From: an uncultured Eubacteriales bacterium
GTDB lineage: Bacteria; Bacillota; Clostridia; Lachnospirales; Lachnospiraceae
Length of the DNA: 18,422 nt
NCBI GenBank assembly: GCA_900545455.1
Contig: UQZF01000036.1
Coordinates: forward strand, 1 to 18,422
Direction: 5' to 3'
This document shows, piece after piece, positions 8,401 to 14,332 of this stretch. Numbering within the stretch: position 1 is the first letter of the stretch; each line of letters starts with the position of its first letter. A program made the translations under genes and the position numbers. The notes under the pieces are model-generated. The model was not told where the DNA came from. It ran no database searches and saw only the letters and a list, made by a program, of their open reading frames with translations.

Positions 8401-9320
8401 TGCATCTGGTGTTTGATAAATACAGTCTGAAAAAGACGCTTTACGACATAAAGAACCTTATGGATGTGAGAATGATTGAGAAAGATATTCATTTTACACA
8501 GGAAATAGAGCTTATACACGACTGGTTTATTTTTGACGAGTTAAGGATAAAACAGATCCTTATGAACATGCTCGGAAATGCCGTAAAATACACAAATCAC
8601 GGAGGAAATATCCGTCTCACGGTTAAGGAGACGGAAGGAAAAAATGAAATATCCGGTGTGTATTTTGCAGTTGAGGATGACGGAATAGGCATTGAGAAGG
8701 ATAAGCAGCAGCTTATATTCCAGCGTTTTGAGCAGGCGGATGATTCTGAGCGCGCGAGACGTCAGGGAACAGGACTTGGACTTTCAATATGCAGCAGTCT
8801 GGTTCATATGATGGGTTCTGAGATTGAGCTTGAGAGTGAACCGAATAAGGGAAGCATATTCAGTTTTACGATAAACATCAAGTGGATTGACGATGGAAAG
8901 ACGGCAGATGAACCGGCGAAGTTTAAATTGAATCTTGACGGAAAACGTGTTCTTGTGGTGGAAGATAATACGCTCAACATGGAGATAATACATGTCCTTT
9001 TGGAAAAGTACGGAGTTGAGGTTGATGAGGCGGAAAATGGTCTGGAGGCTGTAAAAAAGTTTTCTGAGAGCAGTCTATGGCATTATGACCTCATTTTGAT
9101 GGATATCATGATGCCGGTTATGGATGGTCTTGAGGCGGCCAAAGAAATAAGAAAGCTTCAAAGGGAGGATTCCGCAGCAGTTCCGATAATAGCCATGAGT
9201 GCCAATGCTTTTGATGAGGATGTTAAGCAATCTATTGCGAGCGGCATGAATGCACATCTTTCAAAGCCTATAAATGTTGCGAAGCTTGAGGAAACATTAT
9301 CATCTTTCATTAGAAGCTGA
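5430..9320 (+). CDS. hybrid sensor histidine kinase: dCache-HAMP-PAS-degenerate GGDEF-GAF-HisKA-HATPase-REC
   Basis: A 1296-residue membrane kinase. Order: basic N-terminus and helix 1 (about 9-31); extracytoplasmic dCache-like sensor (about 35-372; YWSRPFILENHY and ITYSLPLAYDGVIYGVLGAEVS are typical); helix 2 (about 376-397); HAMP (398-445); PAS (about 450-570); GGDEF-like domain (571-735); GAF-like domain (about 755-912); HisKA with SHEIRTPMNG (phosphorylated His 933); HATPase with NMLGNAVKY (N1050), VEDDGIGIE and GTGLGL (1113-1118); REC with VVEDN, phospho-acceptor Asp 1225 in LMDIMMPVMDG, Ser 1257 and Lys 1279. The GGDEF signature is replaced by DSDVL (656-660), so cyclase activity is not expected, although IDIDGF is kept. 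Kinase and receiver residues look intact. The start at ATG 5430 has AGGAG (5410-5414) or TAGGAA (5417-5422) upstream. It is co-transcribed with the binding protein. The REC domain has no DNA-binding output, so the final target lies elsewhere. Confidence 0.92.
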   Translation: MKKDKKTLLKIILIPVLIVVLIQEMMPFLTVVFSGVKQSLENNNVRMDNHMVENSKVVLENDMIENWRSVYKEADMLSEELSELLQAERADINEFLSDDNMQQSYLRNVFSKLVEVLQYNETSGIFLILANSESADEEAAYHGFFVRDSDPQTKTALNTDLLLERGSKALSHSISIPLDSSWSTDFHFMGNGVRSCDDFFYRPYLAGLEYSDSRMSDLGYWSRPFILENHYMDNHKMITYSLPLAYDGVIYGVLGAEVSESYLLKYFSVQELDTSLNAGYALMIHNEDVNYELVTGKGNLYDTVLRSGKEAELVKKDDNGLYRVNGVTSGKQNIYAVLKPMSLYGNNVPYDDTEWVMCGIVTEESIYGFGRSLYARMLIAIFGSLIPVIIILIILIKRITKPVYQLMDSVRGGVEKLHEFSPSGILEVDELHSVIEGLTDSQAVAEKKLMEEKERYRIAVESSHDMFFYFRRRSKMLEIVNSENSDGVWDCNEHPEYLDNNCIYPDDREHVVGAFVGNNSETYVEFRLRKNENEEYIWVKLTARIIKDTKEGDDYVVGCVHNIQQRKELEEAQRNKQIYDAVTNFYRAEYGMQCIRKSYENGNDGVLVLIDIDGFSRLNEQFGLFFGDILLERLALMTWSHFCSAGIKKGIYVRVDSDVLLVRAENIDAEQMSGVVDELRKEFAGLCNEEYLVLNFRCGIVQTAGGDSFEDSIRHLKMALQEAKDGQADTVIYRQNIDEKQVRIEDCGFAGVDSFEQFKQLSLSSITINLLDRTGEIKPILDILAIKLHDYFTINNLVITRFNSECLVNSMTYCRRKNERQKGWNGIVRCGDSECHSYIESKQMQQLFSIGDDELTDPTINQFIGNENGYVFHMRDNNTYSGSIFYLGCERRLSADEEKSLEEISSIIQNRVNLLRHDLSDKAKSDFLARMSHEIRTPMNGIMGMTEIALEEGQTDERRLDCLRKIKSSSGYLLGLLNDILDMSKIESGKMHLVFDKYSLKKTLYDIKNLMDVRMIEKDIHFTQEIELIHDWFIFDELRIKQILMNMLGNAVKYTNHGGNIRLTVKETEGKNEISGVYFAVEDDGIGIEKDKQQLIFQRFEQADDSERARRQGTGLGLSICSSLVHMMGSEIELESEPNKGSIFSFTINIKWIDDGKTADEPAKFKLNLDGKRVLVVEDNTLNMEIIHVLLEKYGVEVDEAENGLEAVKKFSESSLWHYDLILMDIMMPVMDGLEAAKEIRKLQREDSAAVPIIAMSANAFDEDVKQSIASGMNAHLSKPINVAKLEETLSSFIRS

Positions 9321-9446
9321 TTAAATTCGGGGGATGTGACTGCAAAGGGAAAGCTTGACAGGTATCACATGGAGCAGGTTGGAAAGCTCAGGCATCCGCG
9401 CGATGCACAAGCCCGATGTGTGGGAGGAGCTTCCGAAATAAATTAA
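9321..9446 (+). other. possible degenerate coding remnant after the kinase
   Basis: The 41 codons after the kinase stop stay open in the same frame (begins LNSGDVTAKGKLDRYHM, stop at 9444-9446). The +1 frame is also open at 9340-9441 and ends RAMHKPDVWEELPK-stop. Both read like biased local codon use and this stretch is more GC-rich than the AT-rich DNA that follows. No start codon with a ribosome site is visible, and I do not recognise either peptide. It may be the frameshifted tail of a lost gene; it may also be chance. Confidence 0.25.
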
Positions 9447-9492
9447 AATGTGGGCTTAAAAAGATTAATTTATAATTTTTTAATAATTATCA

Positions 9493-9521
9493 TTGTATTC
9501 CTCATGAATTTTTGTTATATT
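9493..9521 (+). promoter_or_regulatory. promoter of the uracil permease gene
   Basis: TTGTAT (9493-9498) and TATATT (9516-9521) with a 17-bp spacer. The predicted leader runs from about 9528 to the ATG at 9581. This supports the ATG at 9581, since the in-frame upstream codon at 9512 would lie inside the promoter. No attenuator hairpin or recognisable riboswitch is seen in the short leader. Confidence 0.6.
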
Positions 9522-9580
9522 TGAACAAATACCATGATGTGCAGTGTGGTAATGCATGTCATTCAAATGAGGAGGTTACC

Positions 9581-10960
9581 ATGAGCAACAAAAACGAAGC
9601 AATCAAAGACGCGAGAACGCTCGGCGTTCCGAAAATGCTCCTTCTTGGCTTGCAGCACATGTTTGCAATGTTTGGAGCGACCATTTTAGTACCGATTCTT
9701 GTCGGAGGATATTTTGAAGGACAGGGCTTGTCCATTCAGGTTACATTATTCTTCGCAGGTGTCGGTACTTTATTTTTTCACCTCTGTTCTAAGATGAAGG
9801 TGCCTGCCTTCTTAGGTTCATCCTTCGCATTCTTAGGCGGCTACGCTACGATGGCAAGCCTTGACACCGGAAAGTATGCGGCGATGACAATGGCGGAGAA
9901 GTTCCCGTATGCCTGCGGCGGTGTGGTTGTGGCAGGACTTTTATATCTTGTGCTTGCACTCATCATCAAGCTTGTAGGCGTGAATAAGGTTATGAGATTC
10001 CTTCCTCCTGTGGTTACGGGACCAATCATTATCTGTATCGGTCTGAGCCTTGCGCCTTCTGCCGTAAATAACGCTTCAACCAACTGGCTTATCGCGCTTA
10101 TCGCACTCGGCGTAATCATCGTGTTCAATATCTGGGGAAAGGGAATGTTCAGAATCATCCCTATTCTCATGGGTGTTGTGATTTCTTATGTTGTCGCACT
10201 TATACTTCATCTTTGTGGTGTGACCAATCCGGACGGTACGGCAATACTCAATTTTGCGGGTGTCGCAAGTGCAAGCTTTGTGGGACTTCCACCTTTCCAG
10301 ATATGCAAGTTCGACATCACCGGCATTCTCGTTATGGCACCTATCGCTCTTGCAACCATGATGGAGCATATCGGAGATATGTCTGCAATCTCGGCAACTG
10401 TCGGAAGTAACTTCATCGCTGATCCGGGACTTCACAGAACACTCATAGGGGATGGACTTGCAACCTCTCTCTCAGCATTATTCGGAGGTCCTGCCAACAC
10501 AACCTACGGTGAGAACACGGGAGTTCTTGAGCTCAGCCATGTTCACGATCCGCGTGTCATAAGAATTGCGGCTGTGTTCGCAATCGTGTTAAGCTTTATA
10601 CCTAAGGTTTCCGAGATTATCGGCTCGATGCCTTCCGCAATCATCGGCGGTGTCAGCATCATGCTCTACGGTATGATTTCCGCAATCGGTGTAAGAAATG
10701 TCGTCGAGAATCAGGTTGATTTTACAAAGTCGAGAAATCTCGTTATTGCAGCCGTTATCTTAGTATGCGGACTCGGCTTCTCATCGGGACTTACATTCAA
10801 TGTGGGCGGAACCTCAATCACACTCACAGGTCTTGCGATCGCAGCAATCGCAGGAATTATTTTAAACGCAATCCTTCCGGGCAATGATTACGAGTTCGGC
10901 AAGAATCCGCAGGGCGATATGAACCGCGGTGTCAGCATTCATCCTGAGGAAGAAAAATAA
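9581..10960 (+). CDS. uraA: uracil permease, NCS2 family
   Basis: A 459-residue polytopic membrane protein that imports uracil, presumably with protons, for pyrimidine salvage. The start at ATG 9581 follows GAGGAGG (9569-9575). N-terminal GLQHMFAMFGATILVPILVGG is the hallmark of the UraA/PyrP branch. The substrate-site region near MAPIALATMMEHIGDMSAIS carries the conserved Glu of helix 8, and PANTTYGENTGVLELSHVHDPRVI matches the NCS2 signature around helix 10 with Glu in TYGEN. The length is close to E. coli UraA (429), with a short extra N-terminal and C-terminal tail. There is no pyr gene or PyrR-type attenuator near, so regulation is not evident. Xanthine or thymine transport cannot be excluded for the family, but the TYGEN motif and the overall match favour uracil. 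Confidence 0.92.
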   Translation: MSNKNEAIKDARTLGVPKMLLLGLQHMFAMFGATILVPILVGGYFEGQGLSIQVTLFFAGVGTLFFHLCSKMKVPAFLGSSFAFLGGYATMASLDTGKYAAMTMAEKFPYACGGVVVAGLLYLVLALIIKLVGVNKVMRFLPPVVTGPIIICIGLSLAPSAVNNASTNWLIALIALGVIIVFNIWGKGMFRIIPILMGVVISYVVALILHLCGVTNPDGTAILNFAGVASASFVGLPPFQICKFDITGILVMAPIALATMMEHIGDMSAISATVGSNFIADPGLHRTLIGDGLATSLSALFGGPANTTYGENTGVLELSHVHDPRVIRIAAVFAIVLSFIPKVSEIIGSMPSAIIGGVSIMLYGMISAIGVRNVVENQVDFTKSRNLVIAAVILVCGLGFSSGLTFNVGGTSITLTGLAIAAIAGIILNAILPGNDYEFGKNPQGDMNRGVSIHPEEEK

Positions 10961-10990
10961 TTAAGAATACAAAATAAGTAATAAAAAAAG

Positions 10991-11036
10991 AACCTCCCGA
11001 ATATAATGTACCAATAATTATATTCAGGAGGTTTTT
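10991..11036 (+). terminator. uraA terminator hairpin that contains the next gene's ribosome site
   Basis: A 17-base arm at 10991-11007 (AACCTCCCGAATATAAT) pairs with 11017-11033 (ATTATATTCAGGAGGTT) apart from one C-A mismatch; the loop is 9 bases. It is preceded by seven A (10983-10989) and followed by T through 11036. The 3' arm holds GGAGG (11027-11031), the Shine-Dalgarno for ATG 11039. A TATAAT (11002-11007) lies in the 5' arm, without a good -35 hexamer. Confidence 0.8.
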
Positions 11037-11038
11037 GC

Positions 11039-11521
11039 ATGAGCGGATGGAGCAGAAAAAAATGGATTTTGCTGTATTTATTTGTTGCGATTGTGGGTAC
11101 ACTGTGGCATTTTGTGTATAACTTCACGGGTAAAAACAGATTTGTGGGATATTTTTTTCCGATCAATGAGTCAACATGGGAGCACATGAAGCTTGTATAT
11201 TTTCCGATGCTTTTGTGCATGGCAGTTTTTGTGAGAAAGTTCGATGTGCACTGGCTTCTCGGAAGCCTTATCGGGACATGGCTCATTCCGGTGATGTTCT
11301 ATACATATAACGGAATTCTCGGCTTCGGCGTCATGGCACTGGATATAATCAATTTCTATGTATCGGTGTCAGCCGCATTCGTGTTCGTGTATAAAACACT
11401 GAATGTCAAGTGGAACACGGCGGTCTGCATGGCGATAAGAATCGGCTTTATCGTACAGGGGATTCTTTTCATAGCGTGCACCTATAATCCTCTGACGCTG
11501 GGAATCTTCGCGGAACCGTAG
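11039..11521 (+). CDS. small multi-pass membrane protein, probably DUF6512-like
   Basis: A 160-residue protein with about five hydrophobic segments, starting near KKWILLYLFVAIVGTLWHFVY and followed by a conserved-looking loop GKNRFVGYFFPINESTWEHMKLVYFP. That loop, with the NESTWEH motif, recalls an uncharacterised family of small Clostridia membrane proteins (DUF6512 by memory, not checked). The function is unknown. There is no signal peptide beyond the first helix. The start at ATG 11039 has GGAGG (11027-11031) at 7 bp, but this site lies in the stem of the uraA terminator, so translation from a read-through transcript should be low. The gene faces a MerR gene convergently, 33 bases away. 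Confidence 0.72.
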   Translation: MSGWSRKKWILLYLFVAIVGTLWHFVYNFTGKNRFVGYFFPINESTWEHMKLVYFPMLLCMAVFVRKFDVHWLLGSLIGTWLIPVMFYTYNGILGFGVMALDIINFYVSVSAAFVFVYKTLNVKWNTAVCMAIRIGFIVQGILFIACTYNPLTLGIFAEP

Positions 11522-11538
11522 TGCGGCGCACCAACGGT
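11515..11538. other. GC-rich hairpin between convergent genes
   Basis: The stem ACCGT/ACGGT (11515-11519, 11534-11538) continues into GTGC/GCAC (11521-11524, 11528-11531) with a short GGC loop and a small internal bulge. It overlaps the stop of the membrane-protein gene. There is no T run on the correct side for the plus strand (A run follows) or for the minus strand, so it is not a canonical intrinsic terminator, but it may slow or separate the convergent transcripts. Confidence 0.35.
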
Positions 11539-11554
11539 GAAAAAACATGGCATA

Positions 11555-11995
11555 TTATTTTTCATGCGCATGGTCATATACAGCCTGTATATCTGCAGGA
11601 AGTTTGTCGGGGAGCATTTTTTTAATATGCTCCTCGTTTCCGTCTGCGATAGCACGGTCATAGTACCAACATTTGAATTTTAACATATCGAGAGTCTTTT
11701 CAAGGCGCTTTATCTCATTTTCTACCGATTCACGCTGCTTATCAAATAAGGCTTTGCGTTCAGGGTAGGTTGAATTGCCCTTAGAGCACAGCTCCATATA
11801 TCGTCTTATATCCTTTATTTCCATGCCTGATTTCTTTAGGCAGTCAATGATGCGGAGAGCTTCGAGCTCTGAGTCGTCGAATTTTCTTATATTTGATTCC
11901 CTTTTAATACTCGGAAAAAGACCTTCTTTGTCATAATAGCGAAGTGTGGAAACAGGAATATTGAACATTTTTGACACCTGACCGATTGTATACAT
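11555..11995 (-). CDS. MerR-family transcriptional regulator
   Basis: A 146-residue cytoplasmic DNA-binding protein. The N-terminus MYTIGQVSKMFNIPVSTLRYYDKEGLFPS is a standard MerR winged helix-turn-helix, followed by the second wing (IRKFDDSELEALRIIDCLKKSGMEIKDIRRYMEL). Residues about 70-115 form the dimerisation coiled coil (KALFDKQRESVENEIKRLEKTLDMLKFKCWYYDRA). The C-terminal part is short, as in small MerR regulators without a large ligand domain; a single Cys (in KFKCWYYD) is not a metal-site pattern. The start has GGAGGA (12001-12006 on the plus strand) 5 bases upstream. It is divergent from the amidohydrolase gene over a 125-bp region holding dyads, so autoregulation and control of the hydrolase are likely. 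The effector is unknown. Confidence 0.92.
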   Translation of the reverse strand: MYTIGQVSKMFNIPVSTLRYYDKEGLFPSIKRESNIRKFDDSELEALRIIDCLKKSGMEIKDIRRYMELCSKGNSTYPERKALFDKQRESVENEIKRLEKTLDMLKFKCWYYDRAIADGNEEHIKKMLPDKLPADIQAVYDHAHEK

Positions 11996-12024
11996 ATTCG
12001 TCCTCCATAAATCATAAACGGGTT

Positions 12025-12045
12025 AGTACATTTTGACACTGTACT
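12025..12045. promoter_or_regulatory. inverted repeat AGTACA-N9-TGTACT over the -35 of the amidohydrolase promoter
   Basis: Perfect 6-bp arms at 12025-12030 and 12040-12045 flank the TTGACA hexamer at 12033-12038. It could be a binding site for the MerR-type regulator or another factor. A second dyad, ACACT (12036-12040) with AGTGT (12051-12055), overlaps it and occupies the promoter spacer, the place where MerR proteins usually bind. Which dyad is used cannot be told by reading. Confidence 0.45.
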
Positions 12046-12061
12046 GTTAAAGTGTTATCAT
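12033..12061 (+). promoter_or_regulatory. amidohydrolase promoter
   Basis: A perfect TTGACA (12033-12038), a 17-bp spacer and TATCAT (12056-12061). The spacer is normal rather than the stretched 19-20 bp used by promoters that MerR-type proteins activate by twisting DNA, so repression or ordinary activation is more likely. The predicted leader is about 50 bases. Confidence 0.7.
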
Positions 12062-12067
12062 GTAATA

Positions 12068-12096
12068 AAATTACCATATAGGTGTGAGAGTGTCAA
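12068..12096 (-). promoter_or_regulatory. possible promoter of the MerR gene, minus strand
   Basis: On the minus strand a perfect TTGACA (12096-12091) is followed after 17 bp by a weak TAATTT (12073-12068). If real, it faces the amidohydrolase promoter, and the two start sites would lie within a few bases of each other. The surrounding nonamers TTTGACACT (12032-12040) and AGTGTCAAA (12089-12097) are exact inverted copies. Confidence 0.4.
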
Positions 12097-12120
12097 ATTA
12101 AAGAGCAGGAGGCGTTGATT

Positions 12121-13401
12121 ATGAAATATGCATTTATTAACGGAAAAATTCTTGACGGCGACAAGGACATGCAGGTAAAAGAGGGCATGGCTGTATTGAC
12201 TGACGGTGAGAAGATAACCGGAATTGTCAAAGAGATTCCAAAGACACCTGATGTTAAAATAATTGATCTAGATGGGCGCTATATTATGCCGGGACTTATC
12301 AATATGCACGTTCACCTTGCGGGAAACGGAAAGCCGCAGAAGAAGCAGAGAGACAATGAGAAGCTCGTAAAAACGCTTATGGGAACCGCACTTTCAAGAG
12401 CCGTGGCATACAAGGTGGTTTCGGATTTTGCAAGGACGGAGCTTTTGAGCGGCGTGACGACAATCCGAACGGTCGGAGGTCTCGGAGACTTCGACACAAG
12501 GCTCAGGGATGAGGTTGCATCGGGCAAAAAAATCGGTCCGCGTATTCTTGCAGCCAACGAGGGAATATCGGTGCCGGGAGGACACATGGCAGGCTCGGTT
12601 GCCGTTGCGGTGGCAAGCATCGACGAGGCATTAAGACAGCTTGAGCACGCCGAGAATGAGAAGGTCGACTTGGTCAAGCTCATGATAACAGGGGGAGTGT
12701 TGGATGCCAAGGAGAAGGGAGTTCCGGGAGAGTTAAAAATGAAGCCTGAGATGGTGAAGGCGGTGTGCGACAAGGCGCACGCGGCGGGCTATAAGGTTGC
12801 GGCACACGTCGAGTCACCAGAGGGTGTGAAGGTAGCGCTTGCAAACGGCGTGGATTCGATAGAGCACGGAGCAAAGCCTGACGATGAGATGGTAAGGCTT
12901 TTCAAGGAAAAGAATGCGTTCCTCTGCACGACAATATCACCTGCTGTTCCGTATGCTCTTTTTGACAGGTCGCTAACCAACGCTACGGAAGTTGAGCAGT
13001 ACAACGGATACATAGTGTTTGAGGGTATAGTCGAGTGCTCGAAGGCGGCACTTGCAAATGACATTCCTGTCGTGCTCGGAAATGATGTCGGCTGTCCTTG
13101 GATAACACAGTATGACTTCTGGAGAGAGCTCTGCTATTTCCACAAGTATACGGGCGTGTCGAATGCCTTTGCACTTTACACGGCGACAAAGAGGAGCGCA
13201 GAGCTTGCGGGAATCGGAAATGTCACGGGAAGCATAGAGGTCGGAAAGTGTGCCGACATGATTGTGACGAAGAACAACCCGCTCGACAACCTTGAGGCAT
13301 TAAGAAATGTCGACATGGTCATCGCGCGAGGCAGAGTGATTGACAATCCTAAGGTCAAGATAAATAAGCTTGTCGAGCGGGAGCTGGACAGATTCCTGTA
13401 A
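12121..13401 (+). CDS. amidohydrolase-superfamily peptidase/hydrolase (COG1228, imidazolonepropionase/prolidase-like)
   Basis: A 426-residue cytoplasmic metal-dependent hydrolase. I start it at ATG 12121, 8 bp after AGGAGG (12107-12112), rather than at the in-frame TTG 12115. Beta-strand N-terminal domain, then a TIM barrel with every ligand of a binuclear site: MHVHLAG (His 63, His 65), VKLMITGG (Lys 186, probably carboxylated), AAHVES (His 229), SIEHG (His 249) and GNDVG (Asp 322). SVPGGHMAG and VDSIEHGAKPDD are typical of the COG1228 branch whose studied members cleave Xaa-Arg/Lys or Xaa-Pro dipeptides and N-acyl amino acids. The exact substrate is not deducible. The C-terminus returns to the small sandwich domain (GSIEVGKCADMIV). 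Its neighbours (MerR gene, PAS-HTH regulator, M20 peptidase, amino-acid importer) support a role in peptide or acyl-amino-acid breakdown. Confidence 0.88.
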   Translation: MKYAFINGKILDGDKDMQVKEGMAVLTDGEKITGIVKEIPKTPDVKIIDLDGRYIMPGLINMHVHLAGNGKPQKKQRDNEKLVKTLMGTALSRAVAYKVVSDFARTELLSGVTTIRTVGGLGDFDTRLRDEVASGKKIGPRILAANEGISVPGGHMAGSVAVAVASIDEALRQLEHAENEKVDLVKLMITGGVLDAKEKGVPGELKMKPEMVKAVCDKAHAAGYKVAAHVESPEGVKVALANGVDSIEHGAKPDDEMVRLFKEKNAFLCTTISPAVPYALFDRSLTNATEVEQYNGYIVFEGIVECSKAALANDIPVVLGNDVGCPWITQYDFWRELCYFHKYTGVSNAFALYTATKRSAELAGIGNVTGSIEVGKCADMIVTKNNPLDNLEALRNVDMVIARGRVIDNPKVKINKLVERELDRFL

Positions 13402-13421
13402 TTGAAAACAGGGCAGAGGAT

Positions 13422-14123
13422 TTATTTTATCTTACTTATATATCTGTATATTGATGCCTCAGAGCATGAGAGCTTTCCTGCGCATGCGGTGACGGCACCC
13501 TTCATAAGAAAATAACCGTTTTCATTGAGCTTCTCTATTATCATGAGCTTCTCATTCTGGGTAAAACGCCCCGAGGAGACTACGGCAGGAGGGAGAAGCT
13601 CGGTGATTACACGGCTTATTGCATCATCAAAGCTTGACACGAACTGCTCTGTAGGCAGTTCGATTTTTTTGCCGGAGAGCTTATCATTTTCCGAATCGCT
13701 GCTCTGTGATGCGCTCCTGATGAGCGAGCCGAGCTTTTCCATCTGTTTTTCAAGCTTATCGTAGGCTTTGACAATATCGTGCTCATGGCTTTTATCTATG
13801 TTGATACAGAACATTCCGAGGAGCGTTCCCTCGTTTTTTATAAAAAAGGTCGAGGACACCAGCGGCGCATTGCCGATGGTGAGCCCTGAATAGTTGGTGT
13901 AGTAATCATTTGTTTTCCATATATCCTCGCGGATAATTCTCAGGGCGAGATCCGTTATCGGTGCACCGACGCACCTTCCGCTGACGTGACCGTTGGCTAT
14001 TGCCGTTATACATCTGTGTTCATCCCTCAAATCGAGCAGGGCAATTTCATAGTTGGGTTCTAGGACAGCTCCGAGAAAGGCTGTGAGCTGCTTGAACTGT
14101 TCCATCAGTTGTTCCGCATTCAT
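13422..14123 (-). CDS. YheO/DauR-like PAS-HTH transcriptional regulator
   Basis: A 233-residue cytoplasmic regulator. The N-terminal half (residues 7-125) is the YheO-type PAS domain: QLTAFLGAVLEPNYEIALLDLRD, ITAIANGHVSGRCVGAPITDLALRI, NYSGLTIGNAPLVSSTFFIKNEGTLLGMFCINID. The C-terminal part (about 180-233) is the YheO-type helix-turn-helix, FTQNEKLMIIEKLNENGYFLMKGAVTACAGKLSCSEASIYRYISKIK. The linker is variable and charged. The characterised relative DauR represses D-arginine catabolism in Pseudomonas, so a small-molecule ligand from amino-acid metabolism is plausible. The start has GGAGGA (14131-14136 on the plus strand) 7 bases upstream. It is divergent from the M20 peptidase and has a good minus-strand promoter with a palindrome just upstream, also found before the ABC importer. 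Confidence 0.9.
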   Translation of the reverse strand: MNAEQLMEQFKQLTAFLGAVLEPNYEIALLDLRDEHRCITAIANGHVSGRCVGAPITDLALRIIREDIWKTNDYYTNYSGLTIGNAPLVSSTFFIKNEGTLLGMFCINIDKSHEHDIVKAYDKLEKQMEKLGSLIRSASQSSDSENDKLSGKKIELPTEQFVSSFDDAISRVITELLPPAVVSSGRFTQNEKLMIIEKLNENGYFLMKGAVTACAGKLSCSEASIYRYISKIK

Positions 14124-14189
14124 AATATCATCCTCCGATCAACATATTCCATACGTTCTTGAGAATTAAAACAAGCTATGGTTAGATTA

Positions 14190-14217
14190 ATTATATAGGT
14201 CTTTTCGATTTTTTCAA
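14190..14217 (-). promoter_or_regulatory. promoter of the PAS-HTH regulator gene, minus strand
   Basis: Read on the minus strand: TTGAAA (14217-14212), a 16-bp spacer and TATAAT (14195-14190). The leader to the ATG at 14123 is about 60 bases. The palindrome at 14225-14239 begins 7 bp upstream of the -35. Confidence 0.7.
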
Positions 14218-14224
14218 TAAAAAA

Positions 14225-14239
14225 TTATTATTATGATAA
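14225..14239. promoter_or_regulatory. candidate operator (copy A), TTATTA-TTA-TGATAA
   Basis: An imperfect palindrome with one mismatch to TTATCA-N3-TGATAA. The flanks TTCAATAAAAAATTAT and ATGATAAAAAAT are shared with the copy at 15563-15577. On the minus strand it lies exactly 7 bp upstream of the regulator's -35; on the plus strand it is 37 bp upstream of the -35 of the M20 peptidase gene. Confidence 0.55.
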
Positions 14240-14276
14240 AAAATAATTAATTTTTCACGGTTATATTAATAATACA

Positions 14277-14305
14277 TTGACTTTGGCAAAAAAACATAAT
14301 AAAAT
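14277..14305 (+). promoter_or_regulatory. promoter of the M20 peptidase gene
   Basis: TTGACT (14277-14282), 17-bp spacer, TAAAAT (14300-14305). The start of transcription would fall near 14312, leaving a short leader of about 20 bases that just includes AAGGAGG (14317-14323). Confidence 0.6.
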
Positions 14306-14332
14306 TCGCTCAAAAAAAGGAGGCGTGTCGGT

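Noticed and set aside
9460..9492. AT-rich hairpin (TTAAAAA ... TTTTTAA) as a terminator for the kinase operon
   Set aside because: The stem is only A-T pairs with a long loop and would be unstable; I could not support it as a terminator.
9512..9580. An N-terminal extension of the uracil permease from an upstream in-frame codon at 9512
   Set aside because: It has no ribosome site, overlaps the predicted promoter, and the ATG at 9581 has GAGGAGG in front and matches the usual N-terminus length.
12055..12068. A third TTATCA-like site near the amidohydrolase -10 (TTATCA-TG-TAATAA)
   Set aside because: The spacer is 2 instead of 3 bases, it overlaps the -10 itself, and the flanking A-rich pattern is not shared with the other two copies.
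14161..14260. Repeated A/T-rich text before both the M20 gene and the importer as a mobile-element end or small repeat family
   Set aside because: Only two copies are seen, similarity is limited to about 40 bases around the palindrome, and both sit at promoters, which fits an operator better.
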